Shown here: in pieces, positions 22,137 to 30,404 of the stretch
Layout: each line of letters starts with the position of its first letter
Position numbering within the stretch: the first letter of the stretch is position 1
From: an uncultured Prevotellaceae bacterium
Lineage (GTDB): Bacteria > Bacteroidota > Bacteroidia > Bacteroidales > Bacteroidaceae
Assembly (NCBI GenBank): GCA_946186505.1
Contig: CAMHNI010000007.1
Location: 61,608-125,607 of the forward strand
DNA length: 64,000 nt
Direction: 5' to 3'
Made by a program: the position numbers and the translations under genes
Notes under the pieces: generated by a model
Told to the model about the DNA's origin: nothing
Databases searched by the model: none
What the model saw: the letters and a program-made list of their open reading frames with translations, nothing else

Positions 22137-23810
22137 ATGACACAGAAAATTATAATATTAGATTTCGGCTCACAGACGACCCAACTCATTGGTCGCCGGG
22201 TGCGCGAGTTAGACACCTTCTGCGAGATAATGCCCTACAACAAGTTCCCCGTTGACGACCCTTCGGTGATAGGCGTTATCCTGAGTGGCTCACCCTATTC
22301 GGTACACGACCCTGAGGCATTCCGTGTTGACCTCAGCCAGTTTGTCGGGCGTGTCCCCGTTCTGGGCATCTGCTATGGGGCGCAGTTCATCTCACACACC
22401 CTTGGAGGCAAGGTCGAGAAGGCCGACAGCCGCGAATATGGCCGTGCCAACCTGACGATGGTCGATACGTCCAACCCGCTCTTCAAGGACTTTGAGCAGC
22501 ACTCACAGGTGTGGATGAGTCATGGCGACACCATCACCGCCATACCCGACGGCTTCGAAACGATAGCATCAACTAAAGATGTGAAGCAGGCTGGCTATTG
22601 GTCTCCCTCTCCCCTTGGTGAGGGGCAAGGTCAGGCTCCTGTCTTTGCCGTACAGTTCCACCCCGAAGTGTTCCACACGCTGCAGGGTACACAACTGCTG
22701 AAGAACTTCGTGGTTGATATCTGCGGCTCGCGTCAGGAGTGGAGCGCCGCCTCGTTCGTCGATTCCACCGTTGCTGAACTGAAGGAGCAGTTGGGCAATG
22801 ACCGCGTTATTCTGGGACTCTCAGGCGGTGTTGACTCCAGCGTTGCTGCCGTCTTGCTGAACCGTGCCATCGGCAATCGCCTGACCTGTATCTTCGTCGA
22901 TCACGGCATGTTGCGCAAGAACGAGTTCCGTCAGGTGATGGATGACTACCGTGTGCTGGGCTTGAATGTCATCGGTGTCGATGCCTCTGAAAAGTTCTTT
23001 GCCGACCTCGCTGGCGTCACCGACCCCGAGCAGAAGCGCAAAATCATCGGTCGCGACTTCGTGGAGGTGTTCAACGCCGAAGCCAAGAAAATCATCTCCG
23101 AAACTAATGAAGCCCCCTCGGAGGCAGTTGGTGGGGCTTGTCGTTGGCTCGCACAGGGTACCATCTACCCCGACCGCATCGAGTCGCTCAACATCACGGG
23201 CAAGGTCATCAAGAGCCACCACAATGTCGGCGGACTGCCCAAGGAGATGAACCTACAGCTCTGTGAGCCGCTGAAATGGCTGTTCAAGGATGAAGTGCGT
23301 CGTGTGGGGCGTCAGCTCGGCATGCCCGAACACCTCATAACGCGTCATCCCTTCCCAGGTCCTGGACTGGCTGTACGCATACTGGGCGACATCACCCCCG
23401 AGAAGGTACGCGTCCTGCAGGATGCCGACGACATCTATATCCGTGGATTACGTGAGTACAAAGTGAAACTCAGTGGCGAAGAGGCCCGCAAAGTGTTGGC
23501 TGCAGGTGTTCCTGCCGAGATGACCGACGGCGAGATAGAGGTCTCACTTTACGACCAGATATGGCAGGCCGGAGCCATCCTGCTCAGTACCGTCCGCTCG
23601 GTGGGCGTGATGGGCGACGAGCGCACCTACGAGCACCCCGTGGCCCTGCGTGCCGTCACCTCGTCAGATGCTATGACCGCAGACTGGGCCCATCTGCCCT
23701 ACGACTTCCTGGCCAAGGTGTCGAACGAGATCATCAACAAGGTTCGCGGCGTCAACCGCGTCTGCTACGACATCTCCTCCAAACCACCCGCAACCATCGA
23801 GTGGGAGTAA
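22137..23810 (+). CDS. guaA: GMP synthase (glutamine-hydrolysing)
   Basis: 557 residues. It converts XMP to GMP using ATP and glutamine. The N-terminal class I amidotransferase has [21 protein letters not shown], the nucleophile Cys in LGICYGAQF and the His/Glu pair in VQFHPEVFH; the ATP-pyrophosphatase domain has [16 protein letters not shown]; the C-terminal dimer domain ends [14 protein letters not shown]. The length exceeds the usual 505-525 because of three insertions. One ([13 protein letters not shown]) I recall from Prevotella homologues. Two others, [11 protein letters not shown] and about [16 protein letters not shown], correspond to palindromic DNA and look like in-frame repeat insertions. 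The start at MTQKIII follows the promoter by 18 bp. Confidence 0.95.
   Translation: MTQKIIILDFGSQTTQLIGRRVRELDTFCEIMPYNKFPVDDPSVIGVILSGSPYSVHDPEAFRVDLSQFVGRVPVLGICYGAQFISHTLGGKVEKADSREYGRANLTMVDTSNPLFKDFEQHSQVWMSHGDTITAIPDGFETIASTKDVKQAGYWSPSPLGEGQGQAPVFAVQFHPEVFHTLQGTQLLKNFVVDICGSRQEWSAASFVDSTVAELKEQLGNDRVILGLSGGVDSSVAAVLLNRAIGNRLTCIFVDHGMLRKNEFRQVMDDYRVLGLNVIGVDASEKFFADLAGVTDPEQKRKIIGRDFVEVFNAEAKKIISETNEAPSEAVGGACRWLAQGTIYPDRIESLNITGKVIKSHHNVGGLPKEMNLQLCEPLKWLFKDEVRRVGRQLGMPEHLITRHPFPGPGLAVRILGDITPEKVRVLQDADDIYIRGLREYKVKLSGEEARKVLAAGVPAEMTDGEIEVSLYDQIWQAGAILLSTVRSVGVMGDERTYEHPVALRAVTSSDAMTADWAHLPYDFLAKVSNEIINKVRGVNRVCYDISSKPPATIEWE
22603..22634 (+). repeat. Palindromic repeat inserted in frame in guaA (amidotransferase domain)
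   Basis: The core CCCCT-TGGTG-AGGGG lies inside CTCCCTCTCCCC...GGGGCAAGG and encodes [11 protein letters not shown] just before the VQFHPEV motif. The sequence belongs to the same C-rich/G-rich palindrome type as 9576-9604 and 29741-29766. Confidence 0.6.
23103..23142 (+). repeat. Second palindromic insertion in guaA (ATP-pyrophosphatase domain)
   Basis: AAGCCCC (23110-23116) pairs with GGGGCTT (23133-23139). The segment encodes about 15 extra residues, [11 protein letters not shown], between the EAKKI helix and [10 protein letters not shown], which are nearly adjacent in the homologues I remember. Confidence 0.6.
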
Positions 23811-23871
23811 TTCGGTATCCCTTTGATTTCTGGGAAAAGTATTTTCAATTCACAGTAAATCAGTATTTTAG

Positions 23872-23917
23872 ACCACTACTTTGTATAACTGTTTAGTTTT
23901 CAAAGTGGTGGTTTTTC
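23872..23917 (+). terminator. Terminator after guaA
   Basis: ACCACTACTTTG pairs with CAAAGTGGTGGT (12 bp, one wobble) followed by TTTTCT. The rest of the 241-bp gap holds a second small hairpin (CGGCC...GGCCG at about 23946-23964) and the next promoter. Confidence 0.8.
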
Positions 23918-24012
23918 TGTACAAGCATCTTCTATCGTCGCCGAGCGGCCTTTATTTTTGGCCGAACAGCTATAATTCTCCAAAATCCGTTACTCGTTAC
24001 AAGCTTTTTTTG

Positions 24013-24020
24013 TACCTTTG
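24013..24020 (+). promoter_or_regulatory. -7 promoter box of the GH140-type gene
   Basis: TACCTTTG, 31 bp before the start codon and preceded by a run of T. Confidence 0.6.
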
Positions 24021-24051
24021 CAGCACAAACTAAGTACATACATTTACATTG

Positions 24052-25494
24052 ATGAAAAGAACTATTACACTATTGCTGGCTGTCCTATTGCTGGCAGTCA
24101 GTACTACCGCCCAGAAACCTTGGGACAACGGAAAACTCAAGGTATCAGAGAACCAGAGGTTCCTTCAGTTCGAGAACGGCATGCCCTTCTTCTGGATGGG
24201 TGAGACAGCATGGCTTATGCCTGAGCGACTGAATCGCGACGAGGTGGCCTATTATCTGAAGACGTGTCGCGAGGCAGGCTATAACATGGCTCAGATACAA
24301 GTCCTCAACGGTGTGCCTGCCTACAATGTCTATGGCACACCCTCACATGACAAACAGGGTAAGCTACTCACTTCTGGGGCTTACACCTACTGGGACCACA
24401 TGGACTATATCATCGATACAGCAGCCCAGAACGGTATCTATATCGGTATGGTGTGTATCTGGGGCGGACTGGTTAAGGCCGGCAAACTCAGCGTGGAGCA
24501 GGCCAAGACCTACGGTGCGTTTCTTGCCAACCGTTATAAAAACCATCCGAACATAGTATGGATCATCGGTGGCGACATTCAAGGAAACATCAAACCTGAG
24601 GTATGGGAGACTCTGGCCACAACCATCAAGTCAATTGACAAGAACCACCTGATGACCTATCACCCACGTGGACGCCACACCTCTGCCCAATGGTGGAGCA
24701 AGGCCAAGTGGATAGACTTCCACGCCTTCCAGAGTGGGCATCGCCGCTACGGGCAACGTATGGGCAACAAAGACTACCCCATCCCTGATAATACGGAGGA
24801 AGACAATTGGATGTACGTGGACTCGACCTGGGCTTACAAACCCATCAAGCCCGTCATTGACGATGAGCCAATCTATGAGGAGATACCTCAGGGATTGCAC
24901 GATGCTGACGAACCTTTCTGGAAAGCCTGTGACGTGCGTCGCTATGCCTACTGGAGCGTATTTGCCGGTAGTTGCGGACACACCTACGGCCATAATGCCA
25001 TCATGCAGTTCTATCGCGACGGCTATGCCCCTGCCTATCATAACAAGAAAACGTGGACGGAAGCCCTCTATGATCCCGGCTTCAACCAGATGAAGTATTT
25101 GAAGAACCTGATGCTCTCACTTCCTTACTTCGAGCGCATACCCGATCAGAGCATCGTACTTGACAACGGCACGCAGTATGACCGTCTGGCTGCCACCCGA
25201 GGCAACGACTATCTGCTGGTTTACAACTACACCAGTCGCGATATGAGGATTGACTTCCGCAAGATCTCCGGCGAGAAGAAGAAGGTATGGTGGATGAACG
25301 CCGGCACAGGCAAGCTCACTTGGTTGGGCGAGTACGACAACAAGGTGTTGACTTTCCGTCCTCATAAGGTTGGGCCTGGTGTCAATGACGGCGTGCTCAT
25401 CGCTATCGATTCATCAAAAAGCTACCTATCGAAAGAACAGCAACAGATTGACTCTGCGCCCATCAATGGACCTGTGATAGACCGAAACGAATAA
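24052..25494 (+). CDS. Secreted glycoside hydrolase, DUF4038/GH140-type
   Basis: 480 residues with a signal peptide (MKRTITLLLAVLLLAVSTTAQ). The catalytic barrel begins RFLQFENGMPFFWMGETAWLMPERL, typical of the DUF4038 (GH140) family, with NIVWIIGGDIQGN (Asp about 177) and VIDDEPIYEEIPQG as the likely catalytic acidic sites. The C-terminal beta domain (LLVYNYTSRDMRIDFRKISGEKKKVWWMNAGTGK) matches the putative collagen-binding module found on these enzymes. Characterised GH140 members are apiosidases acting on rhamnogalacturonan II side chains; activity here is inferred by family only. There are no SusC/SusD genes around it, so it is not in an obvious polysaccharide locus. The ATG at 24052 replaces the track's TTG. 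Confidence 0.82.
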   Translation: MKRTITLLLAVLLLAVSTTAQKPWDNGKLKVSENQRFLQFENGMPFFWMGETAWLMPERLNRDEVAYYLKTCREAGYNMAQIQVLNGVPAYNVYGTPSHDKQGKLLTSGAYTYWDHMDYIIDTAAQNGIYIGMVCIWGGLVKAGKLSVEQAKTYGAFLANRYKNHPNIVWIIGGDIQGNIKPEVWETLATTIKSIDKNHLMTYHPRGRHTSAQWWSKAKWIDFHAFQSGHRRYGQRMGNKDYPIPDNTEEDNWMYVDSTWAYKPIKPVIDDEPIYEEIPQGLHDADEPFWKACDVRRYAYWSVFAGSCGHTYGHNAIMQFYRDGYAPAYHNKKTWTEALYDPGFNQMKYLKNLMLSLPYFERIPDQSIVLDNGTQYDRLAATRGNDYLLVYNYTSRDMRIDFRKISGEKKKVWWMNAGTGKLTWLGEYDNKVLTFRPHKVGPGVNDGVLIAIDSSKSYLSKEQQQIDSAPINGPVIDRNE

Positions 25495-25595
25495 ACGTTT
25501 ATTATATGGACAGAACGCTATACATCATCCCGAGGCTGTTGACTGCGGCTAATCATCGCGTGAGATAGAGCTTTTACTCTTTCCTCAGAATTTTG

Positions 25596-25603
25596 TAACT
25601 TTG
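25596..25603 (+). promoter_or_regulatory. -7 promoter box of the symporter gene
   Basis: TAACTTTG, 28 bp before the start codon. Confidence 0.6.
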
Positions 25604-25631
25604 TACCGTCAAGTAGAAAAACGATGCGTCA

Positions 25632-27059
25632 ATGGAACTGAACGAACTAATCAACATGGTGAACGATGCAGTGTGGGGCTATGTGCTGATATTCCTTTTG
25701 GTGGGCTGTGGCCTGTGGTTTACATGGCGCACCCGCTTTGTGCAGTTCCGCATGGTGGGCGAGATGCTGAGGTTGCTCACCGACTCGGCCGTTGTCACCG
25801 TGGAGTCGCAGGTCAAGGAACCAGGGAAGCCGCAGAAGCACATCTCGTCATTCCAGGCATTTGCCGTCAGCGTAGCCACTCGTGTGGGCACTGGCAATCT
25901 GGCAGGCGTGGCTTCGGCCATTGCCATCGGCGGACCTGGAGCCGTGTTCTGGATGTGGGTCATCGCCATCGTGGGCTCGGCTACGGCCTTCGTGGAGTCC
26001 ACACTGGCCCAGCTGTTCAAGCAGAAACACCAGGACTCGTTCATAGGCGGTCCTGCCTACTACATTCAGCATGGCCTGCATCTGCGGTGGATGGCCGTCA
26101 CGTTTGCCATACTCATCACGCTGCAGTTTGGCCTCTCCAACAACTCCATCCAGGCCAACACCATTTGCGGAGCCATGCAGGAAGCCTTCGGATGGTCGCC
26201 CGTCTGGGTGGGTGTCGTGTTGGCGGCACTTGGCTTGTTTATCGTGTTTGGCGGCATCCAGCGCATCGCCCATGTCAGCTCCGTCTTGGTGCCAGTCATG
26301 GCTATTGGCTATGTGGTGCTGGCCGTCGTGGTGATAGCAATGAACGTAGAGCATATTCCGCATGTGTTCAAGGTGATAGTGCTTGACGCCTTTGGCATAG
26401 AACAAGTGGCAGGTGGCGGACTTGGAACCACCATTATGTATGGTGTGAAGCGAGGTCTTTTCTCTAACGAGGCAGGCGAGGGTAGTGCGCCCAACGTAGC
26501 TGCAACGGCAGCCGTGAGCCATCCCGTCAAGCAGGGACTCATCCAGGCATTGGGTGTCTTCACCGACACACTGCTCGTCTGTTCGTGTACCGCCTTCATC
26601 ATCCTCATCAGCGGACTCTACAACGTGCCCGAGCTCAATGGCATCGCCCTCACACAGTCGGCCCTGCAGTCGGAGGTGGGGGCCATAGGCCCTGTGTTCC
26701 TGGCCGTGGCCATCTTCCTCTTTGCTTTCTCCAGCATCATCGGCAACTACTATTACGGCGAAGCCAACATCCGCTTCATTACGCCCAACCCCGTGGTGAT
26801 GACCGTCTATCGCATTTGTTCGGCGGGCGTCATGGTCATCTTCGGTGCCCTCGCCAGCTTCGAGCTGGTGTGGAACATCGTCGATTTCTTCATGGCTTTC
26901 CTGACAGCCTGCAATCTGGTGGCTATCATACTGTTAGGCCGCTATGCATTCCGTCTGCTCGACGACTACCGCCAGCAGAAGCGCAAGGGCATCAGGGAAC
27001 CTGTCTTCCACCGTAGTCAGCTGCCCGAACTGGAAAACGAACTGGAGTGCTGGGAATAA
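25632..27059 (+). CDS. Sodium:alanine/glycine symporter (AGCS family)
   Basis: 475 residues with about ten or eleven membrane segments. Family signatures are FQAFAVSVATRVGTGNLAGVASAIAIGGPGAVFWMW, followed by FVESTLAQLFK, and GLFSNEAGEGSAPNVAATA. It imports alanine or glycine with Na+ across the inner membrane. Transcribed alone from its own promoter, it converges on ilvE with a hairpin between. The presence of an amino-acid importer beside a branched-chain aminotransferase is probably chance. Confidence 0.92.
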   Translation: MELNELINMVNDAVWGYVLIFLLVGCGLWFTWRTRFVQFRMVGEMLRLLTDSAVVTVESQVKEPGKPQKHISSFQAFAVSVATRVGTGNLAGVASAIAIGGPGAVFWMWVIAIVGSATAFVESTLAQLFKQKHQDSFIGGPAYYIQHGLHLRWMAVTFAILITLQFGLSNNSIQANTICGAMQEAFGWSPVWVGVVLAALGLFIVFGGIQRIAHVSSVLVPVMAIGYVVLAVVVIAMNVEHIPHVFKVIVLDAFGIEQVAGGGLGTTIMYGVKRGLFSNEAGEGSAPNVAATAAVSHPVKQGLIQALGVFTDTLLVCSCTAFIILISGLYNVPELNGIALTQSALQSEVGAIGPVFLAVAIFLFAFSSIIGNYYYGEANIRFITPNPVVMTVYRICSAGVMVIFGALASFELVWNIVDFFMAFLTACNLVAIILLGRYAFRLLDDYRQQKRKGIREPVFHRSQLPELENELECWE

Positions 27060-27067
27060 TAAAGATT

Positions 27068-27097
27068 GCCCCTCCAATGGTTTTCCAATGGAGGGGC
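27068..27097. terminator. Hairpin between the symporter gene and ilvE
   Basis: GCCCCTCCA (27068-27076) pairs with TGGAGGGGC (27089-27097). It lacks a good T run on either side, so termination is likely but not certain. Confidence 0.55.
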
Positions 27098-27120
27098 GTC
27101 TATAGGGTGGGGTAATATGC

Positions 27121-28137
27121 TTATTCAATGACGACGGTAGTCCAGCCGTGCTTGTCCTCAATCTCGCCGTACTGGATACCGCGGAGCGTATCGAACAGTT
27201 TCTTTGACATGGGACCGGGCTTGTCGCCGAATGAGTAGCGCTTACCGGTGTCGAGGTCGTCAATATAGCTGATGGGGCTGATGACGGCAGCCGTGCCGCA
27301 GGCTCCTGCCTCCTCAAAAGTCTCCAGCTCCTCTTCGGGAATGGGGCGGCGCTCCACCTTCATGCCTAAGTCCTCAGCCACCTGCATCAGCGACTTGTTA
27401 GTGATGCTGGGCAGGATAGAGGTTGACTTCGGGGTGATGTATGTGTTGTCCTTGATGCCGAAGAAGTTGGCGGCACCACACTCGTCTATGTATTTCTTCT
27501 CCTTGGCGTCAAGATAGAACTCGCAGGCGTAGCCCTTCTCGTGGGCCAGATTGTTGGCAAACAAAGAGGCTGCGTAGTTGCCGCCCACCTTGTACTTACC
27601 GGTACCCAGAGGAGCCGAACGGTCGTAGTCGCGGATAATCACGTATGGATTGGCGGCAAAGCCACCCTTGAAGTACGGGCCTACGGGGGTGACGAAGATC
27701 AGGAAACAGTACTCCTTGGCGGGATGCACGCCTACCTGGGCGCTCGTTCCAATCAGCAATGGGCGGATATAGAGCGTAGCACCGCTCTCGTAGGTGGGAA
27801 TCCACTCCTGGTTGAGGCGCACCACCTTCTTCACCATCTCGGTGAACAGCTCTGTTGAGACCTCGGGCATCATGATGCCGCGGCAGGTTGATTGCAGACG
27901 GGCTGCATTCTCATCGACGCGGAAAATGCGCACCTTGCCGTCAGGACAGCGATAGGCCTTCAGACCCTCGAAAGCCTCCTGACCGTAGTGCAGGCATGTA
28001 GCAGCCATGTGCAGGTTCAGATACTCGTCGGAGCAGACCTCAATCTCGCCCCATTTGCCGTCGCGATAGTAGCAACGCACGTTGTAGTCGGTCTTCATGT
28101 AACCGAAGGACAAACTTGCCCAATCTAAATTCTTCAT
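27121..28137 (-). CDS. ilvE: Branched-chain amino-acid aminotransferase
   Basis: 338 residues, fold-type IV PLP enzyme interconverting Leu/Ile/Val with their 2-oxo acids. The long (BCAT type II) form is shown by WGEIEVCSDEYLNLHMAATCLHYGQEAFEGLKAYR; the PLP Lys is in GTGKYKVGGNYAASL; the ECGAANFFGI and EEAGACGTAAVISPI segments follow. Length fits this subclass. It has its own promoter box and converges on the symporter gene. Confidence 0.94.
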   Translation of the reverse strand: MKNLDWASLSFGYMKTDYNVRCYYRDGKWGEIEVCSDEYLNLHMAATCLHYGQEAFEGLKAYRCPDGKVRIFRVDENAARLQSTCRGIMMPEVSTELFTEMVKKVVRLNQEWIPTYESGATLYIRPLLIGTSAQVGVHPAKEYCFLIFVTPVGPYFKGGFAANPYVIIRDYDRSAPLGTGKYKVGGNYAASLFANNLAHEKGYACEFYLDAKEKKYIDECGAANFFGIKDNTYITPKSTSILPSITNKSLMQVAEDLGMKVERRPIPEEELETFEEAGACGTAAVISPISYIDDLDTGKRYSFGDKPGPMSKKLFDTLRGIQYGEIEDKHGWTTVVIE

Positions 28138-28174
28138 ATTCTCAAGTTGTTATAGGTTCTTCTGATTCAACGCG

Positions 28175-28182
28175 CAAAAGTA
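28175..28182 (-). promoter_or_regulatory. -7 promoter box of ilvE
   Basis: TACTTTTG on the minus strand, 38 bp before the ilvE start. Confidence 0.6.
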
Positions 28183-28265
28183 GGTATATTTACGGAAAAA
28201 ACCAAATTTTCGTTCTTAAACTTTCTTTTTTTGCCTCTTTTTTTGCCTGCATGACAGAAATTCAA

Positions 28266-28273
28266 TAAATTTG
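28266..28273 (+). promoter_or_regulatory. -7 promoter box of the RAYT gene
   Basis: TAAATTTG, 24 bp before the ATG at 28298. This suggests the transposase gene is still transcribed. Confidence 0.55.
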
Positions 28274-28297
28274 CAGATGAAACCTACAAACTATGAA

Positions 28298-29405
28298 ATG
28301 ACAGACGACACCGTAACACAGGAGAAATGGCAATGGCAGGAACCGGGTACAGCGTGGAAGGGTGCCGCTCTGTATCATGTCACTCTGACTGTTCCCGACA
28401 GTCGGTCTGTGTTGGGCAAAATTATTACCCCTGAAGGCGACCCAGCCAAAGCCTGCGTGGTGCGTACGCCTCTGGGCGATGCGGTCGTGGACTGCCTGAT
28501 GAGCATACCACAGCATCATCCTGAGGTGCAGGTACTGCATTTCTGTCTGATGCCCGACCATCTGCATGCTGTGTTGTATGTACGTCGTTTCATGACCAGG
28601 GGTGTCGGGACGTTGGTGAGGGGCTTCTGGCAGGCTGTCAAGAAGCTGGGGCGTGCTTGTTCGGCTTCTCCTATGGTCTCTTCTTTTATGAGCCCGAATG
28701 GTATTCGGGAAAAGCTCAAAGAAGAGAGCAGACAGTTACAGGACTTTGCTGCCACACTACGCGGGAGAATGGGTGACGAGAGCTATTACCGTCTTCTGCC
28801 TCTCTTTACCGAGATGCCATTCATCCGTCCGATGTCTCGTTACTCGCAGCTGCCCAACACCATCCGTTATATCGACATGAATCCCCAGCGTTTGGCCACA
28901 AAGCGTCTAAAGCCCAGTTTCTTCCGTGTACAGAAAGACGTTGTCATCGGTAGCCGCAGCTACGACGGTGTAGGCAATGTTGCTTTGTTGATGGAGGAAC
29001 GACGCCACTGTGCATGTGCGGCACATCATGGTGGAGCAGGCTGCGTATGGAGACACAGCGCCGTTGCGCAACTACAAAAACTCCTGTGTATTGATGGCAC
29101 GCAAAGGGACGGTGATGGTGTCGCCGTTTATCTCGCCAGATGAGAAGCTGGTGATGCAGGTGCTGCTGCAAGAGAAACGTCCGTTCATCCTGCTGACTGA
29201 CAACGGCTTCCGTGACTACTACAAGCCTGCAGATTCTCTTTTCGACGCATGTGAACAGGGGAATCTGCTTATCCTCAGTCCCTGGCCGCATGATGACAAA
29301 AAACGCCACATCAGTCGTGCTGACTGTGTTGCTCTCAATACAATGGCTGAAGAGATCTGCATGTGTCTTTGTGACACAAGCGCAAATATCCCGTCAGCGA
29401 CCTGA
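28298..29405 (+). pseudogene. REP-associated Y1 (HUH) transposase, RAYT-like, with a frameshift
   Basis: The N-terminal part has the Y1 transposase layout: ALYHVTLTVPDS, the metal-binding HUH motif in CLMPDHLHAVLYV, and TIRYIDMNPQRLATKRLKPSFF, where Y...NP..R is the IS200/RAYT tyrosine region. At about base 29009 one extra base breaks the frame. The continuation in the next frame (VHVRHIMVEQAAYGD... to 29405) restores a conserved-looking domain with MARKGTVMVSPFISPDEK, RPFILLTDNGFRDYYKP and LLILSPWPHDDKKRHISRADCVALNTMAEEIC, resembling DprA/LOG-like Rossmann folds fused to Bacteroidetes transposases. The frame-2 tail after 29009 is low quality. RAYTs move REP-type palindromes, and repeats lie directly downstream. 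I start at MTDDTVTQ; 28277 is an alternative. A sequencing error or a real +1 shift cannot be excluded. Confidence 0.75.
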
Positions 29406-29519
29406 CCGATGAGAAGAACTGATATCGTGAAAGAAGTAAACAAAGTTAAATTCGGAGCAAATCATGATAACTCTCAAGAAAAAGCAGTAATTTTGTAGCC
29501 ACTACATACTGATAATGTT

Positions 29520-29632
29520 AAAAAACTGTGCCCCTCGTGCCCCTTTTCGACTTAATAATCTGTCTTACAAATAGTTGGCAGGGGCACAGTAGGCCGAAAA
29601 CCGTGCCCCTAGGGTGCCCCTGCCGTGCCCCT
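29520..29632 (+). repeat. Left arm of a large imperfect inverted repeat
   Basis: It starts AAAAACTGTGCCCCTCGTG and aligns, reverse-complemented, to 30035-30146 along its whole length with few substitutions. It is itself rich in the GTGCCCCT motif. Confidence 0.8.
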
Positions 29633-29740
29633 GAAATACTCCCTCTCCAAGTCGTAAAAACAGTCGTCTGAAGGGGCTGTGGTGGGGTCTGTATCTTCTT
29701 CAATGACAAAATATTACAGACCCCACCCCGTCCTTCGGAC

Positions 29741-29766
29741 ACCCCTCCCCTTTATGGGGAGGGGAG
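29741..29766. repeat. C-rich/G-rich palindrome
   Basis: CCCCTCCCCTTTATGGGGAGGGG, of the same type as 9576-9604 and the guaA insertion at 22603-22634. Confidence 0.6.
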
Positions 29767-29780
29767 TGCCATGCGGCTTG

Positions 29781-29854
29781 TTCGATGGTGGCCCCTGAAG
29801 TAGTCCATTTCCAAGTGTTCGATGGTGGCCCCTGAAGTAGTCCATTTCCAAGTG
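29781..29854 (+). repeat. Perfect tandem duplication of a 37-bp unit
   Basis: Two exact copies beginning TTCGATGGTGGCCCCTGAAG and ending CCATTTCCAAGTG, at 29781-29817 and 29818-29854, with no spacer. A diverged partial copy is at 29625-29660. Confidence 0.95.
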
Positions 29855-29940
29855 CTAAAACGGCCGTATGAAGGGGGCGGACGTGCCGGATAGAGATCAC
29901 AGGCTGGCTGCGTTGGAGGGAGAAATAGGCGCTTTGCAAC

Positions 29941-30005
29941 CGTTTGCGTAGGCGCAAACGACCTTTCGCGTAGGCGCAAACGACCGTGCGCGTAGGCGCA
30001 AAAGG
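29941..30005 (+). repeat. Three-copy hairpin array
   Basis: Three units contain GCGTAGGCGCAAA. The first is a clean hairpin, CGTTTGCG-TAGG-CGCAAACG. Unit spacing is about 21-22 bp. Confidence 0.8.
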
Positions 30006-30034
30006 AATAGACCTAAATTTTCAAGCTATTTCTC

Positions 30035-30146
30035 AGGGGCACCCTAGGGGCACGGTAGGGGCACGGTTTTTGGCCTACTGTGCCCCTGTCAACAAGCTAT
30101 TAATCAGATATTTAAGTCGAAAAGGGGCACGAGGGGCACGGTTTTT
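30035..30146 (-). repeat. Right arm of the inverted repeat
   Basis: Reverse complement of the left arm with scattered differences and one extra CCGTGCCCCTA-like block; it ends GAGGGGCACGGTTTTT. Confidence 0.8.
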
Positions 30147-30212
30147 ATTTGTTTCATGTATATATAATCGCTTCGTTTGTGCGAATCATGATGGCAGTGA
30201 CGGGCATGTTTT

Positions 30213-30404
30213 TTAGTCTTCGGTCAGGATTTTCTTGATTTCCTCGTCGGTCTTGGTCAGTTTGTCCTTGCAGAGTTTGATGAGCTGCTGGGCGCGTTTG
30301 AGCTGTTCGGCCATCTGGTCGATGTCGAGTTCGTCGTTTTCCATGCGGCGGACGATGGTCTGTAGTTCCGCGTAGGCGGCTTCGTATTTCAGTTCTTCTT
30401 TCAT
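30213..30404 (-). CDS. xseB: Exodeoxyribonuclease VII small subunit
   Basis: 63 residues, two helices: YEAAYAELQTIVRRMENDELDIDQM and AEQLKRAQQLIKLCKDKLTKTDEEIKKIL. This is the classical XseB pattern and size. It binds XseA to form exonuclease VII, which degrades single-stranded DNA from both ends. The start overlaps the xseA stop by 4 bp (ATGA), so translation is coupled. It is the last gene of the long minus-strand run and borders the repeat region. Confidence 0.95.
   Translation of the reverse strand: MKEELKYEAAYAELQTIVRRMENDELDIDQMAEQLKRAQQLIKLCKDKLTKTDEEIKKILTED

Larger units (their letters stand above)
29406..30212. other. 807-bp non-coding repeat-rich region
   Basis: No convincing gene lies here; the ORFs in the track are short and made of repeat sequence. 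Contents in order: about 110 bp of AT-richer DNA, the left arm of an inverted repeat (29520-29632), a degenerate copy of a CCCCTGAA...CCAAGT unit (29625-29677), a hairpin GGTGGGGTCTGTA/TACAGACCCCACC (about 29682-29727), a CCCCTCCCC/GGGGAGGGG palindrome (29741-29766), a perfect 37-bp tandem repeat (29781-29854), a triple hairpin array (29941-30005), the right arm (30035-30146), and about 65 bp before the xseB stop. Confidence 0.8.

Noticed and set aside
23941-23970. CGGCC...GGCCG hairpin downstream of guaA as a second terminator
   Set aside because: The stem is only 5 bp and no T run follows; the hairpin at 23872-23917 is sufficient.
29781-29854. Possible CRISPR array
   Set aside because: Only two adjacent identical units with no spacers, and no cas genes in the window.
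29986-30216. 76-codon ORF across the right inverted-repeat arm
   Set aside because: Composed of repeat sequence; no start context, no domain; it runs into the convergent xseB.
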